In this document: piece by piece, positions 8,613 to 16,959 of the stretch
How the letters are laid out: every line of letters starts with the position of its first letter
Position numbering within the stretch: the stretch's first letter is position 1
NCBI RefSeq assembly: GCF_004138325.1
Contig: NZ_SBLB01000002.1
Location: 62,001 to 126,000 of the forward strand
Source of the DNA: Spirosoma sordidisoli
GTDB lineage: Bacteria > Bacteroidota > Bacteroidia > Cytophagales > Spirosomataceae
Direction of reading: 5' to 3'
DNA: 64,000 nucleotides
Position numbers and translations under genes: made by a program
Notes under the pieces: generated by a model
The model's database searches: none
The model's input: only the letters and a program-made list of their open reading frames with translations
Told to the model about the DNA's origin: nothing

Positions 8613-8657
8613 ACGTGTATTGGGATTTTATAGGATTACTGAAAAAAGGAAACTGGG

Positions 8658-10160
8658 TTAAAAACGAAGCTTTTTGTTGGTATCCCGCTCACTCTGCGGT
8701 ATCGGGAAGTACCGGTCGGTGTCGTAGCTGAACGATGGTTTGTCGCGCAGGGCGGCCTGGGCGTAGTCTTTGCCGTAGCGGATCAGGTCGAAGTAGCGAT
8801 GAAACTCGAAGCCCAGCTCGACCCGGCGTTCGCGCCGGATTATGTCGCGCAGGCTGGACTGGCTCGTAGTCGTGATGTCGGGCAGCAGCCCCGTGGGTAC
8901 GGCCGGGCTGGCAGCGCTCAGGCGCGTATCGTAGAGGTAGCTTTCGCGGGCGCGTTTCCGAACCCGGTTCAGCGGCACCAGCGCATCGGCCGACCGACCG
9001 GCTTCGTTCAGCGCTTCGGCCTGGATCAGCAGCACTTCGGCATAACGAATCGTCACGTAGTTGAGGTTGCCGTCGCCTTTGGTGCTTCTGGGAACTTCCG
9101 TTACCGGCTGCACGTGTTTTTTGTTGAGATAACCCGTGGGCGACCATTGCGGGTCATAGGCGGTGCCGTCGATCCAGGGCTGACCCGCGCGGGCTACGGT
9201 ATAGTCGAGCCGGGGGTCAACCACGCCTGCGCTCGTTTTCTCGAAGGCGTCGACGAAGTTCTGGGTCGGCACGTTGAAGAAATAGCCGTTCTCGGTGTTG
9301 CGCGGGGCAAACCACTGGTTCAGCCGGTTGCCGGTAAACGGAACCTGCCCCGTCAGGTGCTGTACGGCGAAAACTGTTTCTGAACTGTTCTTATGCGCCT
9401 GGTCGAAGTTCTGGCTGTAGACTGGCAGCAACTCGTAGGTGCCGCTGCTGACAACCTGCCCGGCGGTTTCGGCCGCCTGCTGCCATTTGCCCTGAAACAG
9501 ATACGCCTTGGCCAGCAGCGCCTGCGCGGCCCCTTTGGTAGCCCGACCTACGTCGGCGCCGGTATATACAGCGGGTAAGCTCCGAATGGCTTCCTGCAGA
9601 TCGGGTTCGATAGCCGTCGTATACACCTGGGCCACCGGCGACTGTTCGATCTGAAGCTGGTCGGCATTTTTAGGTTCCAGCAGGACCGGCACCGGCCCGT
9701 AGATGTTGACCAGGTAGAAGTAATTCAGCGCCCGCAGAAACCGGGCTTCGCCCACAATCCGCGCCTTCAGCTCGGCCGCCATCTCGATGGTCGGTACCTG
9801 CTGAATAACCCGATTGCAGCGGCTGATTCCTTCGTACAGAACCCCCCACTGCGACTCGACCGGTCCGTTGTTGGGAAATACCGTGAAGTCATCGATCAGA
9901 CCGATGTCGGCCTGGTCGCCGGGGTCGCCCCCCTTGGCCGCATCGTCAGAGGCTACGTCGCCGAACACCCACAGTCGGTTATTGTCCGACGCAAACGTCA
10001 GGGTTTGGTAGGCGGCATTGAGGGCCTGCAGGGCCTGGGCCTGGGTTTTATAAAAAGTTTCTTCCGAATAGGCCGCCCGCACCTCTTCGTTCAGGAAGTT
10101 GGAGCAGCTGCTGGCCGTAATCAGCAGGGCCGTGGCAACAAGTATCGTCTTCTTTTTCAT
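8658..10160 (-). CDS. SusD/RagB family nutrient-binding outer-membrane lipoprotein
   Basis: This 500-residue lipoprotein captures glycan at the cell surface and forms the lid of the SusC channel encoded upstream. The signal is MKKKTILVATALLITASSCS. SusD features: SNFLNEEVRAAYSEETFYKT just after the lipobox, the TPR-like helical stretch KARIVGEARFLRALNYFYLV with NIYGPVPVLLE, and the C-terminal YAEVLLIQAEALNEAG followed by LGFEFHRYFDLIRYGK and YFPIPQSERDTN. It starts 11 bases after the SusC stop, as expected for an obligate pair. Substrate is unknown; the downstream GH130 and importer suggest beta-linked oligosaccharide. Confidence 0.95.
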   Translation of the reverse strand: MKKKTILVATALLITASSCSNFLNEEVRAAYSEETFYKTQAQALQALNAAYQTLTFASDNNRLWVFGDVASDDAAKGGDPGDQADIGLIDDFTVFPNNGPVESQWGVLYEGISRCNRVIQQVPTIEMAAELKARIVGEARFLRALNYFYLVNIYGPVPVLLEPKNADQLQIEQSPVAQVYTTAIEPDLQEAIRSLPAVYTGADVGRATKGAAQALLAKAYLFQGKWQQAAETAGQVVSSGTYELLPVYSQNFDQAHKNSSETVFAVQHLTGQVPFTGNRLNQWFAPRNTENGYFFNVPTQNFVDAFEKTSAGVVDPRLDYTVARAGQPWIDGTAYDPQWSPTGYLNKKHVQPVTEVPRSTKGDGNLNYVTIRYAEVLLIQAEALNEAGRSADALVPLNRVRKRARESYLYDTRLSAASPAVPTGLLPDITTTSQSSLRDIIRRERRVELGFEFHRYFDLIRYGKDYAQAALRDKPSFSYDTDRYFPIPQSERDTNKKLRF

Positions 10161-10171
10161 AACGAATGGCG

Positions 10172-13100
10172 CTAAAAACTGACCGTTAATCCAGCCGTGT
10201 AGATGCGGGCGCTGGGGTAGGTGCCCCAGTCGATTCCCACGGCTACGTCGCCCCGGAACTGTTCATTGTTGAGGTTGTCGCTGCTCTGCTGTTCGGGATC
10301 CAGGCCGGGATACTTCGTCAGGGTGAACAGGTTCTGGCCGCTGAGGTAGACCCGCAGGCCCGTTGATCCGAACTTTTTGGCCAGCGTGGCGGGTAGGTTA
10401 TAGCCGATCTGGAGGTTCTTCAGGCGGGTATAGGCGCCATCTTCCAGAAAACGGGTGGAGGGCTGTTTGTTGTTGGCCGATCCGCTCCACGAGACGCGCG
10501 GCTGGCTGTTGCTGGTCCCCTCGCCCCGCCACCGACCGTCGACAACGCGTTTGGTGACGTTGAAAGCCCGGTAAAACCCTTCGATGTCGGTAGCCACCTG
10601 GTAATAGATCTTGTTGCCCGATACGCCCTGAAAAAAGGCCGACAGATCGAAGTTTTTCCATTGCAGGTTGGCCGTCAGCCCGTAGGTCAGCGTCGGAATC
10701 GGGCTACCCACGTGCGACCGGTCGAGTTGGGTGATCAGCCCGTCGCCGTTGGTGTCCACGAACCGGACGTCGCCGGGGCGGATGGTGTTGCCCTGAAAAG
10801 CGCGGGTGAAAATCTGCCCTTCGTTCTGGAAAATACCGTCCTGCTGAAGCAGGTAAAAAGACCCGATCGGATGGCCCGGTTCGGTCAGGGTAGCGAAGAC
10901 GCCATTGTCGATCCGGCCACCGGGAATGGGGCGCCCGTCGCTGAGCGAGAGAACTTTGTTGCGGATGAACGACGCATTGGCCGTAATATCATACGAGAAA
11001 TCGCCTTTTTTGTCGCGGTAGATCAGGTCCAGTTCCAGCCCCCGGTTTTCTACTTTGCCGGCGTTCACGTAAGGAGCGGCTGCGCTGCCCCCCGAGCGCG
11101 GCACCGGTATCGGCACCAGGATGTCGGACGTCTGCTTCACGAAATAGTCGGCCGTGAGCTGAAGCTTGTTCTGAAGCACTCCGATTTCCAGGCCAATATC
11201 CGCCTGGGTCGACGATTCCCATTTCACGTTGGTATTTCCCCGGCTCACGACGGCATAGCCAGCTACCGGCTGCGGACTGGCGCCCAGCACGTAATTGTAG
11301 CCACTGCCGATGAGCGACGCGTACGGGTAGTTACCAATGTCCTGGTTACCCAGCTGGCCGATGCTGGCCCGTAGTTTCAGCTGGGAGATCGTTTGGGCGA
11401 GGGGTTGAAAAAAGGCTTCCCGATCGATGTTCCAGCCAACCGAGCCCGAGTAAAAATTGGCGTAGCGGTTGCTGGGCGAAAAGCGCGACGAGCCGTCGCG
11501 CCGAACGTTGACCGACGCCAGGTATTTGTCTTTATAGGCGTAGTTGACCCGGCCGAAGAGCGAGAACAAAGCCCAGCGCGAATCCCCTTCGAACGACTGC
11601 CGGCCGGTGATGTCGGCGCCCTGCCCGAGGTAACGCAGGTTGGCGACCTGGTCGATGAAGTTACGGTCCGAGCCGCCAATGTCGCGGCTGACGCTGCGGA
11701 TGGCTTCGGTACCGGCCAGGGCGTTGATCTGATGGTCGGTACCCAGGGTCAGGTTGTAGTTGAGGGTATTGTTCCAGGTCACGGTGCTGGCCGGGCTGAA
11801 CCGGTTGACCAGCGTGGAGGGGCTGTTGATGCGGTTGTTGGTACCCCAGTTTTCGTTGAAGGTTTTGCGGTTAACGATGTTGAGATCGAGTCCGCCGGCC
11901 GTCCGGAACCGCAGATTCTTCAGTATCTGCCACTCGCCGAAAATGTCGCCGAAGACCCGGTACTGCTGTTCCTTGTTGTCCTGTTTCTCGGCGAGACCCA
12001 CCGGGTTATAGCCATCCCCGAAGAAAGCCGGGAACTGGGGCAGGTCGGCATAGTCGCCGTTCTGGTCATAGATCGGGGTAGCGGGCGTATGAAACAGGGC
12101 ATACCGGACAATACTACCCCCGTTGCCGCCGTAGCCATCGCCCGAGCTGCCGACAATAGACCGTTGCGAATAAGTAATGTTCAGGTTGGTGCCAATCTTT
12201 ACTTTGCGGGCAATCTCGGTGTCGACGCTGGTGCGGAGGGCGTAGCGTTTGTAGCCCGAGTTCAGTATGATACCCTGCTGGTCGAAGTAATTGCCCGATA
12301 TCAGGTAGTGAGAGCGTTCGGTGCCGCCACTGATCGACAGCTGGTAGTTCTGGATGGGGGCGGGGCGGAAGATCGCCTGCTGCCAGTCGGTATCGGGTAC
12401 CTGGAGCGAGGTCGGGATCAGGGGCCGTTGCAGGCTGGGGTTGGTGATCGTGGCGTTGTCGTTGGTGGCCGCTTCGTTATAAATGCTGATGTACTCCTGA
12501 GCGTTGGCCATCGGAATCAGCCGGCCGTGCTGCTGAACGCCCGAATAGGCGTTGAGCGTAACCCTCGGGGCGCCGGTCTTGCCCCGTTTGGTCGTGACAA
12601 CGATTACCCCGTTGGCGGCCCGCGCGCCGTAGATCGCAGCCGACGACGCATCTTTCAGCACCGACATGCTCTCGATATCAGCCGGATTCAGCACGCTGAA
12701 CGCATCCTTGGTTGGCACACCGTCGATGATGAAAAGCGGGCTGTTGTCGTTGATCGTGCCGACCCCCCGAATCCGTACGGACACGCCTTCGCCCGGTGCG
12801 CCCGTGGCCTGGGTGACCCGCACACCCGACGATTTTCCCTGCAGCGCCTGATCGATGCCCGCTACCGGCAGCCGGTCAATATCCTTGGCCGTTACCGTCG
12901 ATACCGCTCCCGTCAGGTCCGACTTTTTCTGGGTGCCGTAGCCGACCACTACTACTTCCGACAGCGATTTGTTGTCTTCGACCAGCGTAACGGTCAGGGT
13001 ACTGCGGCTGCCCACCGGAACCTCCTGGCCCAGATAACCCACCGACGAAAACTGAAGAACGGCCTGATCGTCGGCCACGGCAATCCGGAAGTTGCCCTGC

Positions 13101-13636
13101 GCATCGGTGCTGGTGCCGGTCCGGGTGCCTTTGACAACCAGATTGACCCCCGGTATGGGCTGATTATTGGCGTCGACGACCGTACCCGTAATGGTTCGGT
13201 CGACCGAAGCCGGGGCGTCGGGGGCTACCGAGGCCCGGAAGTCCGTGGCGGGTGCCAGCCCGGCCTCACCCGCTTTCGGGCGCAGGATGATCAGTCGGCT
13301 GCCCGTTACGGCATAGTCGATCTGGAGCGGGTTGAGCAGGTCGTTCAGGACCTTTTCGAGCCGTTCGTTCCGGGCGTTCAGGCTGGCCCGCCGGTCGGCC
13401 CGGATCAGCTCGTAGCTATAGGCAAACTGAACGTCGACAATCTTTTCGAGCCGCTCCAGAATGGTCTCGATCGGCTGGTTGGCCATCGACAGGCTAACCG
13501 TGCGCTTCAGCGGGTTCTGGCCGCGAACCGGCTCGGCCAGCAGGGTGCCTACAAGGCTGGTGAGTAAAAGAAACGGAAGCAGGGTAAGTCGCATGAGCCA
13601 GCGGTGACGGGAGCGATGGAGTAGCGTTTTCTTCAT
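10172..13636 (-). CDS. SusC/RagA TonB-dependent outer-membrane transporter with STN signalling domain
   Basis: The ATG at 13636 was chosen because it is followed at once by a signal peptide (residues 1-40, with LLPFLLLTSLVGTLLA); the longer open frame upstream overlaps fecR. The mature protein has an STN domain at about 45-118 (QPIETILERLEKIVDVQFAY), a carboxypeptidase-regulatory-like domain at 148-221 (ITGTVVDANNQPIPGVNLVV), a TonB-box-like SEVVVVGYGTQ at 226-236, a plug with ADIESMSVLKDASSAAIYGA, and a beta-barrel to residue 1154 ending YTAGLTVSF. The STN domain is the part that contacts FecR-type anti-sigma factors, and fecR and the sigma gene lie directly upstream. Substrate binding would therefore signal for its own expression. 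Confidence 0.95.
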   Translation of the reverse strand: MKKTLLHRSRHRWLMRLTLLPFLLLTSLVGTLLAEPVRGQNPLKRTVSLSMANQPIETILERLEKIVDVQFAYSYELIRADRRASLNARNERLEKVLNDLLNPLQIDYAVTGSRLIILRPKAGEAGLAPATDFRASVAPDAPASVDRTITGTVVDANNQPIPGVNLVVKGTRTGTSTDAQGNFRIAVADDQAVLQFSSVGYLGQEVPVGSRSTLTVTLVEDNKSLSEVVVVGYGTQKKSDLTGAVSTVTAKDIDRLPVAGIDQALQGKSSGVRVTQATGAPGEGVSVRIRGVGTINDNSPLFIIDGVPTKDAFSVLNPADIESMSVLKDASSAAIYGARAANGVIVVTTKRGKTGAPRVTLNAYSGVQQHGRLIPMANAQEYISIYNEAATNDNATITNPSLQRPLIPTSLQVPDTDWQQAIFRPAPIQNYQLSISGGTERSHYLISGNYFDQQGIILNSGYKRYALRTSVDTEIARKVKIGTNLNITYSQRSIVGSSGDGYGGNGGSIVRYALFHTPATPIYDQNGDYADLPQFPAFFGDGYNPVGLAEKQDNKEQQYRVFGDIFGEWQILKNLRFRTAGGLDLNIVNRKTFNENWGTNNRINSPSTLVNRFSPASTVTWNNTLNYNLTLGTDHQINALAGTEAIRSVSRDIGGSDRNFIDQVANLRYLGQGADITGRQSFEGDSRWALFSLFGRVNYAYKDKYLASVNVRRDGSSRFSPSNRYANFYSGSVGWNIDREAFFQPLAQTISQLKLRASIGQLGNQDIGNYPYASLIGSGYNYVLGASPQPVAGYAVVSRGNTNVKWESSTQADIGLEIGVLQNKLQLTADYFVKQTSDILVPIPVPRSGGSAAAPYVNAGKVENRGLELDLIYRDKKGDFSYDITANASFIRNKVLSLSDGRPIPGGRIDNGVFATLTEPGHPIGSFYLLQQDGIFQNEGQIFTRAFQGNTIRPGDVRFVDTNGDGLITQLDRSHVGSPIPTLTYGLTANLQWKNFDLSAFFQGVSGNKIYYQVATDIEGFYRAFNVTKRVVDGRWRGEGTSNSQPRVSWSGSANNKQPSTRFLEDGAYTRLKNLQIGYNLPATLAKKFGSTGLRVYLSGQNLFTLTKYPGLDPEQQSSDNLNNEQFRGDVAVGIDWGTYPSARIYTAGLTVSF

Positions 13637-13674
13637 GGATGGAGTTGAGTACGGGGTGAAAAGAAAGGATAAGG

Positions 13675-14766
13675 TCATCGACAACCCGCCGACTGAACAA
13701 CGAGCTGGCCGTCCTGGAGGGCGTAGGTCGAGCCGGTACTGGCGGCAATGATGTCGAGCCGGGCCAGCAGCGACGGATCGTCGAGCCGGGCAGTGAGCGT
13801 ACAACCCGACAGCGCTTCCCGGTCGTACTGAATAGCGATGCCATAGGCTTTGGCCAGCGCGTCGAGCACGATCGGCAGGGGCGTGCGCCGGAACGAAAAG
13901 GCCTGGGTGGTGGCCGGAAGCGTAGTCGCCGTAGCCCGGTTCACCTCGCTCTTTACCAGGCGCGCATCATCGGTCGAGAACGTAGCCTGCTGGTTGGGTA
14001 GCAGCACAACGGCGGCTGGCCGGGGCCGGTGGCGGGTGGACCGACTGGCGAAGTCCGGGTTCGTCGATACGGTTACCTTTCCGGTTTTGACCACTACGTT
14101 GACCGTGCCGCCCGTTTCGGGGGCGCTGATCAGAAAGCTGGTCCCGAGTACTTCGGTCGTTAGCTCACGGGCAAACACCCGAAACGGCTTTTGGGGGTTG
14201 CGGACCACTTCGAAAAAGGCCTTGCCGGTCAGGTAAACGTCGCGCCGGGAACCGTCGAACCGGGTTGGATACCGAACGCGGGCGTGATGCTGCAGAACGA
14301 CCAGGCTCCCATCGGCCAGCTTCACCAGTCGGGGAGCCGCCTGCGTATTACTGACCTCGACCAGGGCTGCGGTCAGGGGTGTATTCTGTACGGTACGGCT
14401 GGCTATCGGGGGTGTCTGCTGCTGCCAGTACCACCAGCCCAGCCCGCCGGCCGTCAGCAACAGTGCCACCGAAGCGGCTACCCGCAGCGGCTGCCAGCCC
14501 GACCGGCTCCATAGCGGGCGAACGGGCGTCTGGCGCTGCGACGGAGCTGCCGACAGAAGCTGCCCCACGGCGTCGCTGATCTGCTGGTCGGTTACCGGGG
14601 GAAGCTCGCCCCGGGCCGTGAGCAGAAAGGTGCGCGCCAGGTCGGCACTTTCCTGCTGCTCGGGGTGCTGGGCCAGGTAACGCGGCCAGTACGCGGCTTC
14701 GTCGGGCGGGTTAACGAACACCCACCGGCGAAACGATTCGTTGTCAATGAAATCCTGCGGAGTCAA
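13675..14766 (-). CDS. FecR-family anti-sigma factor
   Basis: This is a 363-residue inner-membrane regulator that holds or activates the ECF sigma factor encoded just upstream, in response to the SusC STN domain. Seen: a cytoplasmic N-terminal segment (residues 1-90), one membrane helix at about 94-113 (LRVAASVALLLTAGGLGWWY), a FecR domain at about 120-225 (LADGSLVVLQHHARVRYP, YLTGKAFFEVVRNPQKPFRV, TEVLGTSFLIS), and a C-terminal DUF4974-like domain from about 290 (TPLPIVLDALAKAYGIAIQY). An in-frame stop lies seven codons upstream and no ATG or GTG follows it, so TTG at 14766 is the best start. The susC start is 38 bases downstream. Confidence 0.92.
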   Translation of the reverse strand: MTPQDFIDNESFRRWVFVNPPDEAAYWPRYLAQHPEQQESADLARTFLLTARGELPPVTDQQISDAVGQLLSAAPSQRQTPVRPLWSRSGWQPLRVAASVALLLTAGGLGWWYWQQQTPPIASRTVQNTPLTAALVEVSNTQAAPRLVKLADGSLVVLQHHARVRYPTRFDGSRRDVYLTGKAFFEVVRNPQKPFRVFARELTTEVLGTSFLISAPETGGTVNVVVKTGKVTVSTNPDFASRSTRHRPRPAAVVLLPNQQATFSTDDARLVKSEVNRATATTLPATTQAFSFRRTPLPIVLDALAKAYGIAIQYDREALSGCTLTARLDDPSLLARLDIIAASTGSTYALQDGQLVVQSAGCR

Positions 14767-14875
14767 GGCCGTTGTCCGGTCTACTCAAGGGGCGTCGGTG
14801 CCGCTTGTAGCACGAGGAGTCGGCCGGGCAGAAAAAGTAATCGCCGGGTATGAAAATTTTATCAAAAAATAAAAA

Positions 14876-15475
14876 TTAAAGCAGGAATGACAGCAGAAAC
14901 AGGGCGTAGGAGAGGTCCTGCCAGTGGTCGCGGAGGTTGTGCAGGGCGTGCTGGAGGTAGTTGGCCACGACCTGCCGGCTGAGGCCCATGGCCGTAGCGA
15001 TCTCTTCGTAGCTCAGGTTTTCGTAATAGCGGAGGTAAATGGCCTCGCGCTGCCGTTTGGGGAGCCGTTCGAGTGCTTGCCGGAGGCTCTCGTGCAGCGA
15101 TTGTTCGTGCTCGGCCTGTACGTAAAGCGTTTCGGGATTGGCGAGCCAGTCGGTAGCCACCAGGTCGGAATCCACATCGGTACTGGTGCCGTTCTGTTTC
15201 ACCTGGCGTAAGACGTTATTGCGCAGTGACACAAAGAGATAAGCTTTGACCGAATGCAGCGCCGGAATGGTCTGCTGCTTCTCCCACACGGTCAGAAACA
15301 GGTCCTGAATACAGTCCTGAATAAGGGCGTGATTGGTCGTTAGTTTGGTGCCGTAATGAAACAGGGCGCGGTAGTGCCGCTCCGCCAGTAAACCCAACGC
15401 TTGCTTATCTCCCGTTCGTAGCTTCTCCCACAGTGCATCATCCGATAAGGTACTGGGGGCCGATGAATCAGACAT
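14876..15475 (-). CDS. ECF RNA polymerase sigma factor (FecI-like)
   Basis: This 199-residue sigma-70 family protein probably directs transcription of the downstream locus. Region 2 spans about 28-95 (ERHYRALFHYGTKLTTNHAL, QDCIQDLFLTVWEKQQ). Region 4 spans about 135-185 with the helix-turn-helix LSYEEIATAMGLSRQVVANY and the preceding LPKRQREAIYLRYYEN. Length and layout match the FecI-like group of Bacteroidota. It precedes fecR by 109 bases, the standard order. It is the first gene of the minus-strand block, and the 187 bases upstream are AT-rich. The start is ATG at 15475. Confidence 0.93.
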   Translation of the reverse strand: MSDSSAPSTLSDDALWEKLRTGDKQALGLLAERHYRALFHYGTKLTTNHALIQDCIQDLFLTVWEKQQTIPALHSVKAYLFVSLRNNVLRQVKQNGTSTDVDSDLVATDWLANPETLYVQAEHEQSLHESLRQALERLPKRQREAIYLRYYENLSYEEIATAMGLSRQVVANYLQHALHNLRDHWQDLSYALFLLSFLL

Positions 15476-15609
15476 GTGTAGGTATCCTCTCTAGAAACAG
15501 ACCCTAATATTACAATTAATTAAGGGGAAAGTTTAAGTATATATACTAAGCCGACATTTATTATAGTGTTTTTGCCAGTCAAAGGGCCTGCCTGTCTGGA
15601 GGCAGCAAC

Positions 15610-15640
15610 AAAAATCCCCGACACGAGTGCGCCGGGGATT
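15610..15640 (-). terminator. Rho-independent terminator after the small lipoprotein gene
   Basis: On the minus strand an 8-bp stem AATCCCCG/CGGGGATT (15613-15620 with 15633-15640) with a 12-base loop is followed by TTTTT (complement of 15610-15614). It lies 23 bases after the stop of the gene ending at 15663 and separates it from the sigma-factor promoter region. Confidence 0.75.
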
Positions 15641-15662
15641 CTGAGCATTAACCTAACCTAAC

Positions 15663-15965
15663 TTAGTTTCGTCGATGGGTGGTCGTTGCCACGGGCTGGG
15701 GCGCTGGGGCCTGCTGAGCAACGGCTGGCTTAGGCTTATAGATGGCTCCGGTAGCGAAATCGACCGGAATGCTGATCAGCGGGAACAGCAGAATATCGGC
15801 AACCAGCGCGCCCGCCCGTACCCGGCGCTGGGGTTCGCCCGGCATGGGTCTGCGTTTTTGCGATTCGGTGACGCGTCCGCCGAATACGGTAGCACAACTG
15901 GTTAGCGAGCTGCCCAGCGTAAGCGCCGTCAGCAGCAGGAGCAGGTAGTGTCTGGGTGATTTCAT
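15663..15965 (-). CDS. Small hypothetical lipoprotein
   Basis: The product has 100 residues. The signal HYLLLLLTALTLGSSLTSCA ends in a lipobox, then comes TVFGGRVTESQKRRPMPGEP. A second hydrophobic stretch at about 51-70 (GALVADILLFPLISIPVDFATG) could sit at a membrane. The tail is proline- and alanine-rich. The layout CATVFGG...GALVADILLFP...VDFATGAIY is seen in small Bacteroidota envelope lipoproteins of unknown function, a resemblance I recall rather than one I can test. It follows the 142-residue lipoprotein gene by 30 bases and has its own terminator, so the two may be co-transcribed. Confidence 0.7.
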   Translation of the reverse strand: MKSPRHYLLLLLTALTLGSSLTSCATVFGGRVTESQKRRPMPGEPQRRVRAGALVADILLFPLISIPVDFATGAIYKPKPAVAQQAPAPQPVATTTHRRN

Positions 15966-15995
15966 GCGATTGGGGGAAAAAGAGGACGATTCGGG

Positions 15996-16427
15996 TTATT
16001 TGGTAGCGGTAAGCGTAAACGGATTGTTGGCGGTGTCGCGGCCGTTGACCACGAATTGGTTGGCTTTGCCCTGGGCAAACGTCTGGCCGCTGTATTCGTA
16101 GGTAAAGGCGCTGCCATTTTCCCGAACGGTTACGTCGTTCAATACGTCGTTCAGAAAGGGGTTGCCGTTCCGGAGCGATATGGCAAAGGCGATGCGTACG
16201 GTGGTTTCGGTCTGGCGGCTAATGGTTACCGTTCCGCGCAGGTTGGTTTCGTCGGCGGGAAGTGTCTGGCCGTTTGAACTCAGCTCGGAATACGTATAGG
16301 TGCCCGCTACGCGGTCAGACAGGTCGGTGGGTTGCGGAACGACATTGTCTTTTTTACAGGCGGTCACCAGTGTGGCGCTCAACAACAGAGCCAGCCAGAC
16401 CAGTCGGAAATGGAGTAGAGGTTTCAT
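15996..16427 (-). CDS. Hypothetical lipoprotein
   Basis: ATG at 16427 was preferred to the upstream in-frame start at 16517 because it opens directly into the signal VWLALLLSATLVTACKKDN, giving 143 residues. The mature part is a small beta-rich domain (GTYTYSELSSNGQTLPADET, LRGTVTISRQTETTVRIAFA, NPFTLTATK at the end). It resembles lipocalin-like calycin domains common in this phylum, but no family can be assigned. It is the first gene of a likely two-gene unit with the lipoprotein ending at 15663. Confidence 0.7.
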   Translation of the reverse strand: MKPLLHFRLVWLALLLSATLVTACKKDNVVPQPTDLSDRVAGTYTYSELSSNGQTLPADETNLRGTVTISRQTETTVRIAFAISLRNGNPFLNDVLNDVTVRENGSAFTYEYSGQTFAQGKANQFVVNGRDTANNPFTLTATK

Positions 16428-16731
16428 CGGTATTGTTGTGTTTTGGGTTGTCGCCGAAGCGGTTATAAAAAGAGGATTGGGGCCGTCTGGCTCGTTGGTG
16501 GCCGGCCGGTGATACAAAGTTGGCAGGGAGCCGTGGCCCGGCGAAGTAGCGGATGGGCCAACCGACAGATGAGCGTCCTGAAGCGGTTGAAAGCGGGACT
16601 GAACTGACGAGGTGTAGTGACAGCAGGAACGTTACAGGAAGCGGGTAAACAAGGTCTGATGAGCAGACAGCCCTGTTCCGATGGACTCGTCTGTGCATTG
16701 TATGGCATCGGATTTGGCGCTCGCCCGCTGT

Positions 16732-16745
16732 TGCAATCAATTGCA
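16732..16745. promoter_or_regulatory. Distal LacI-type operator of the xylanase gene
   Basis: TGCAATCAATTGCA differs by a single central base from the perfect palindrome at 16908-16921. The two sites lie 176 bases apart centre to centre, a spacing compatible with looping by a tetrameric LacI-family repressor. That reading is inference from form and position. Confidence 0.55.
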
Positions 16746-16876
16746 GTAATGCAGAATATGGGCGCTGCATACGGTTACCTGTTTACGCGCTGTTTGTATA
16801 AATTAGTAGTATGAATCAGGGTGTGAATAGGACTATACGTTACTAATTAATAAAAAAATATAATTTATAGGTCGTA

Positions 16877-16907
16877 TTGTTCTATCCGGTTTTTCCATAT
16901 ATACTTG
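16877..16907 (+). promoter_or_regulatory. Candidate promoter of the xylanase gene
   Basis: TTG at 16877-16879 and TATACTTG at 16900-16907 resemble the Bacteroidota -33 (TTTG) and -7 (TAnnTTTG) elements, with one mismatch in the latter and 20 bases between them. The proximal operator begins on the next base, so a bound repressor would cover the start point. The xylanase ATG is 53 bases downstream. Confidence 0.35.
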
Positions 16908-16921
16908 TGCAATCGATTGCA
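16908..16921. promoter_or_regulatory. Proximal LacI-type operator of the xylanase gene
   Basis: TGCAATCGATTGCA is a perfect 14-bp palindrome with a central CG, the form usual for LacI/GalR-family operators. It abuts the candidate -7 element and lies 39 bases before the xylanase ATG. The regulator could be one of the two LacI proteins encoded 20 kb downstream, or one outside the window. Confidence 0.6.
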
Positions 16922-16959
16922 AAATTTCCATTGCTCAACCTTTACCCATCAATTAACCC

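Larger units (their letters stand above)
16428..16959. other. Regulatory gap between divergent lipoprotein and xylanase genes
   Basis: This 532-base gap contains no convincing gene. Its xylanase-proximal half becomes AT-rich and holds two near-identical 14-bp palindromic sites (16732-16745 and 16908-16921) and a candidate promoter (16877-16907), listed separately. The lipoprotein-proximal half shows nothing I can name. Confidence 0.6.

Noticed and set aside
7551..8633. 360-codon open frame opposite the LamG gene
   Set aside because: Antisense shadow with shadow-type composition; the LamG lipoprotein on the minus strand has recognisable motifs.
11393..13567. 724-codon open frame on the plus strand, opposite susC
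   Set aside because: It is a shadow of the susC gene: arginine/valine/glycine-rich translation with no domain or signal, caused by GC-rich codon positions. The minus-strand SusC is unmistakable.
13637..13804. N-terminal extension of the first SusC
   Set aside because: It overlaps the 3' end of fecR in another frame and lacks signal features; ATG 13636 does not.
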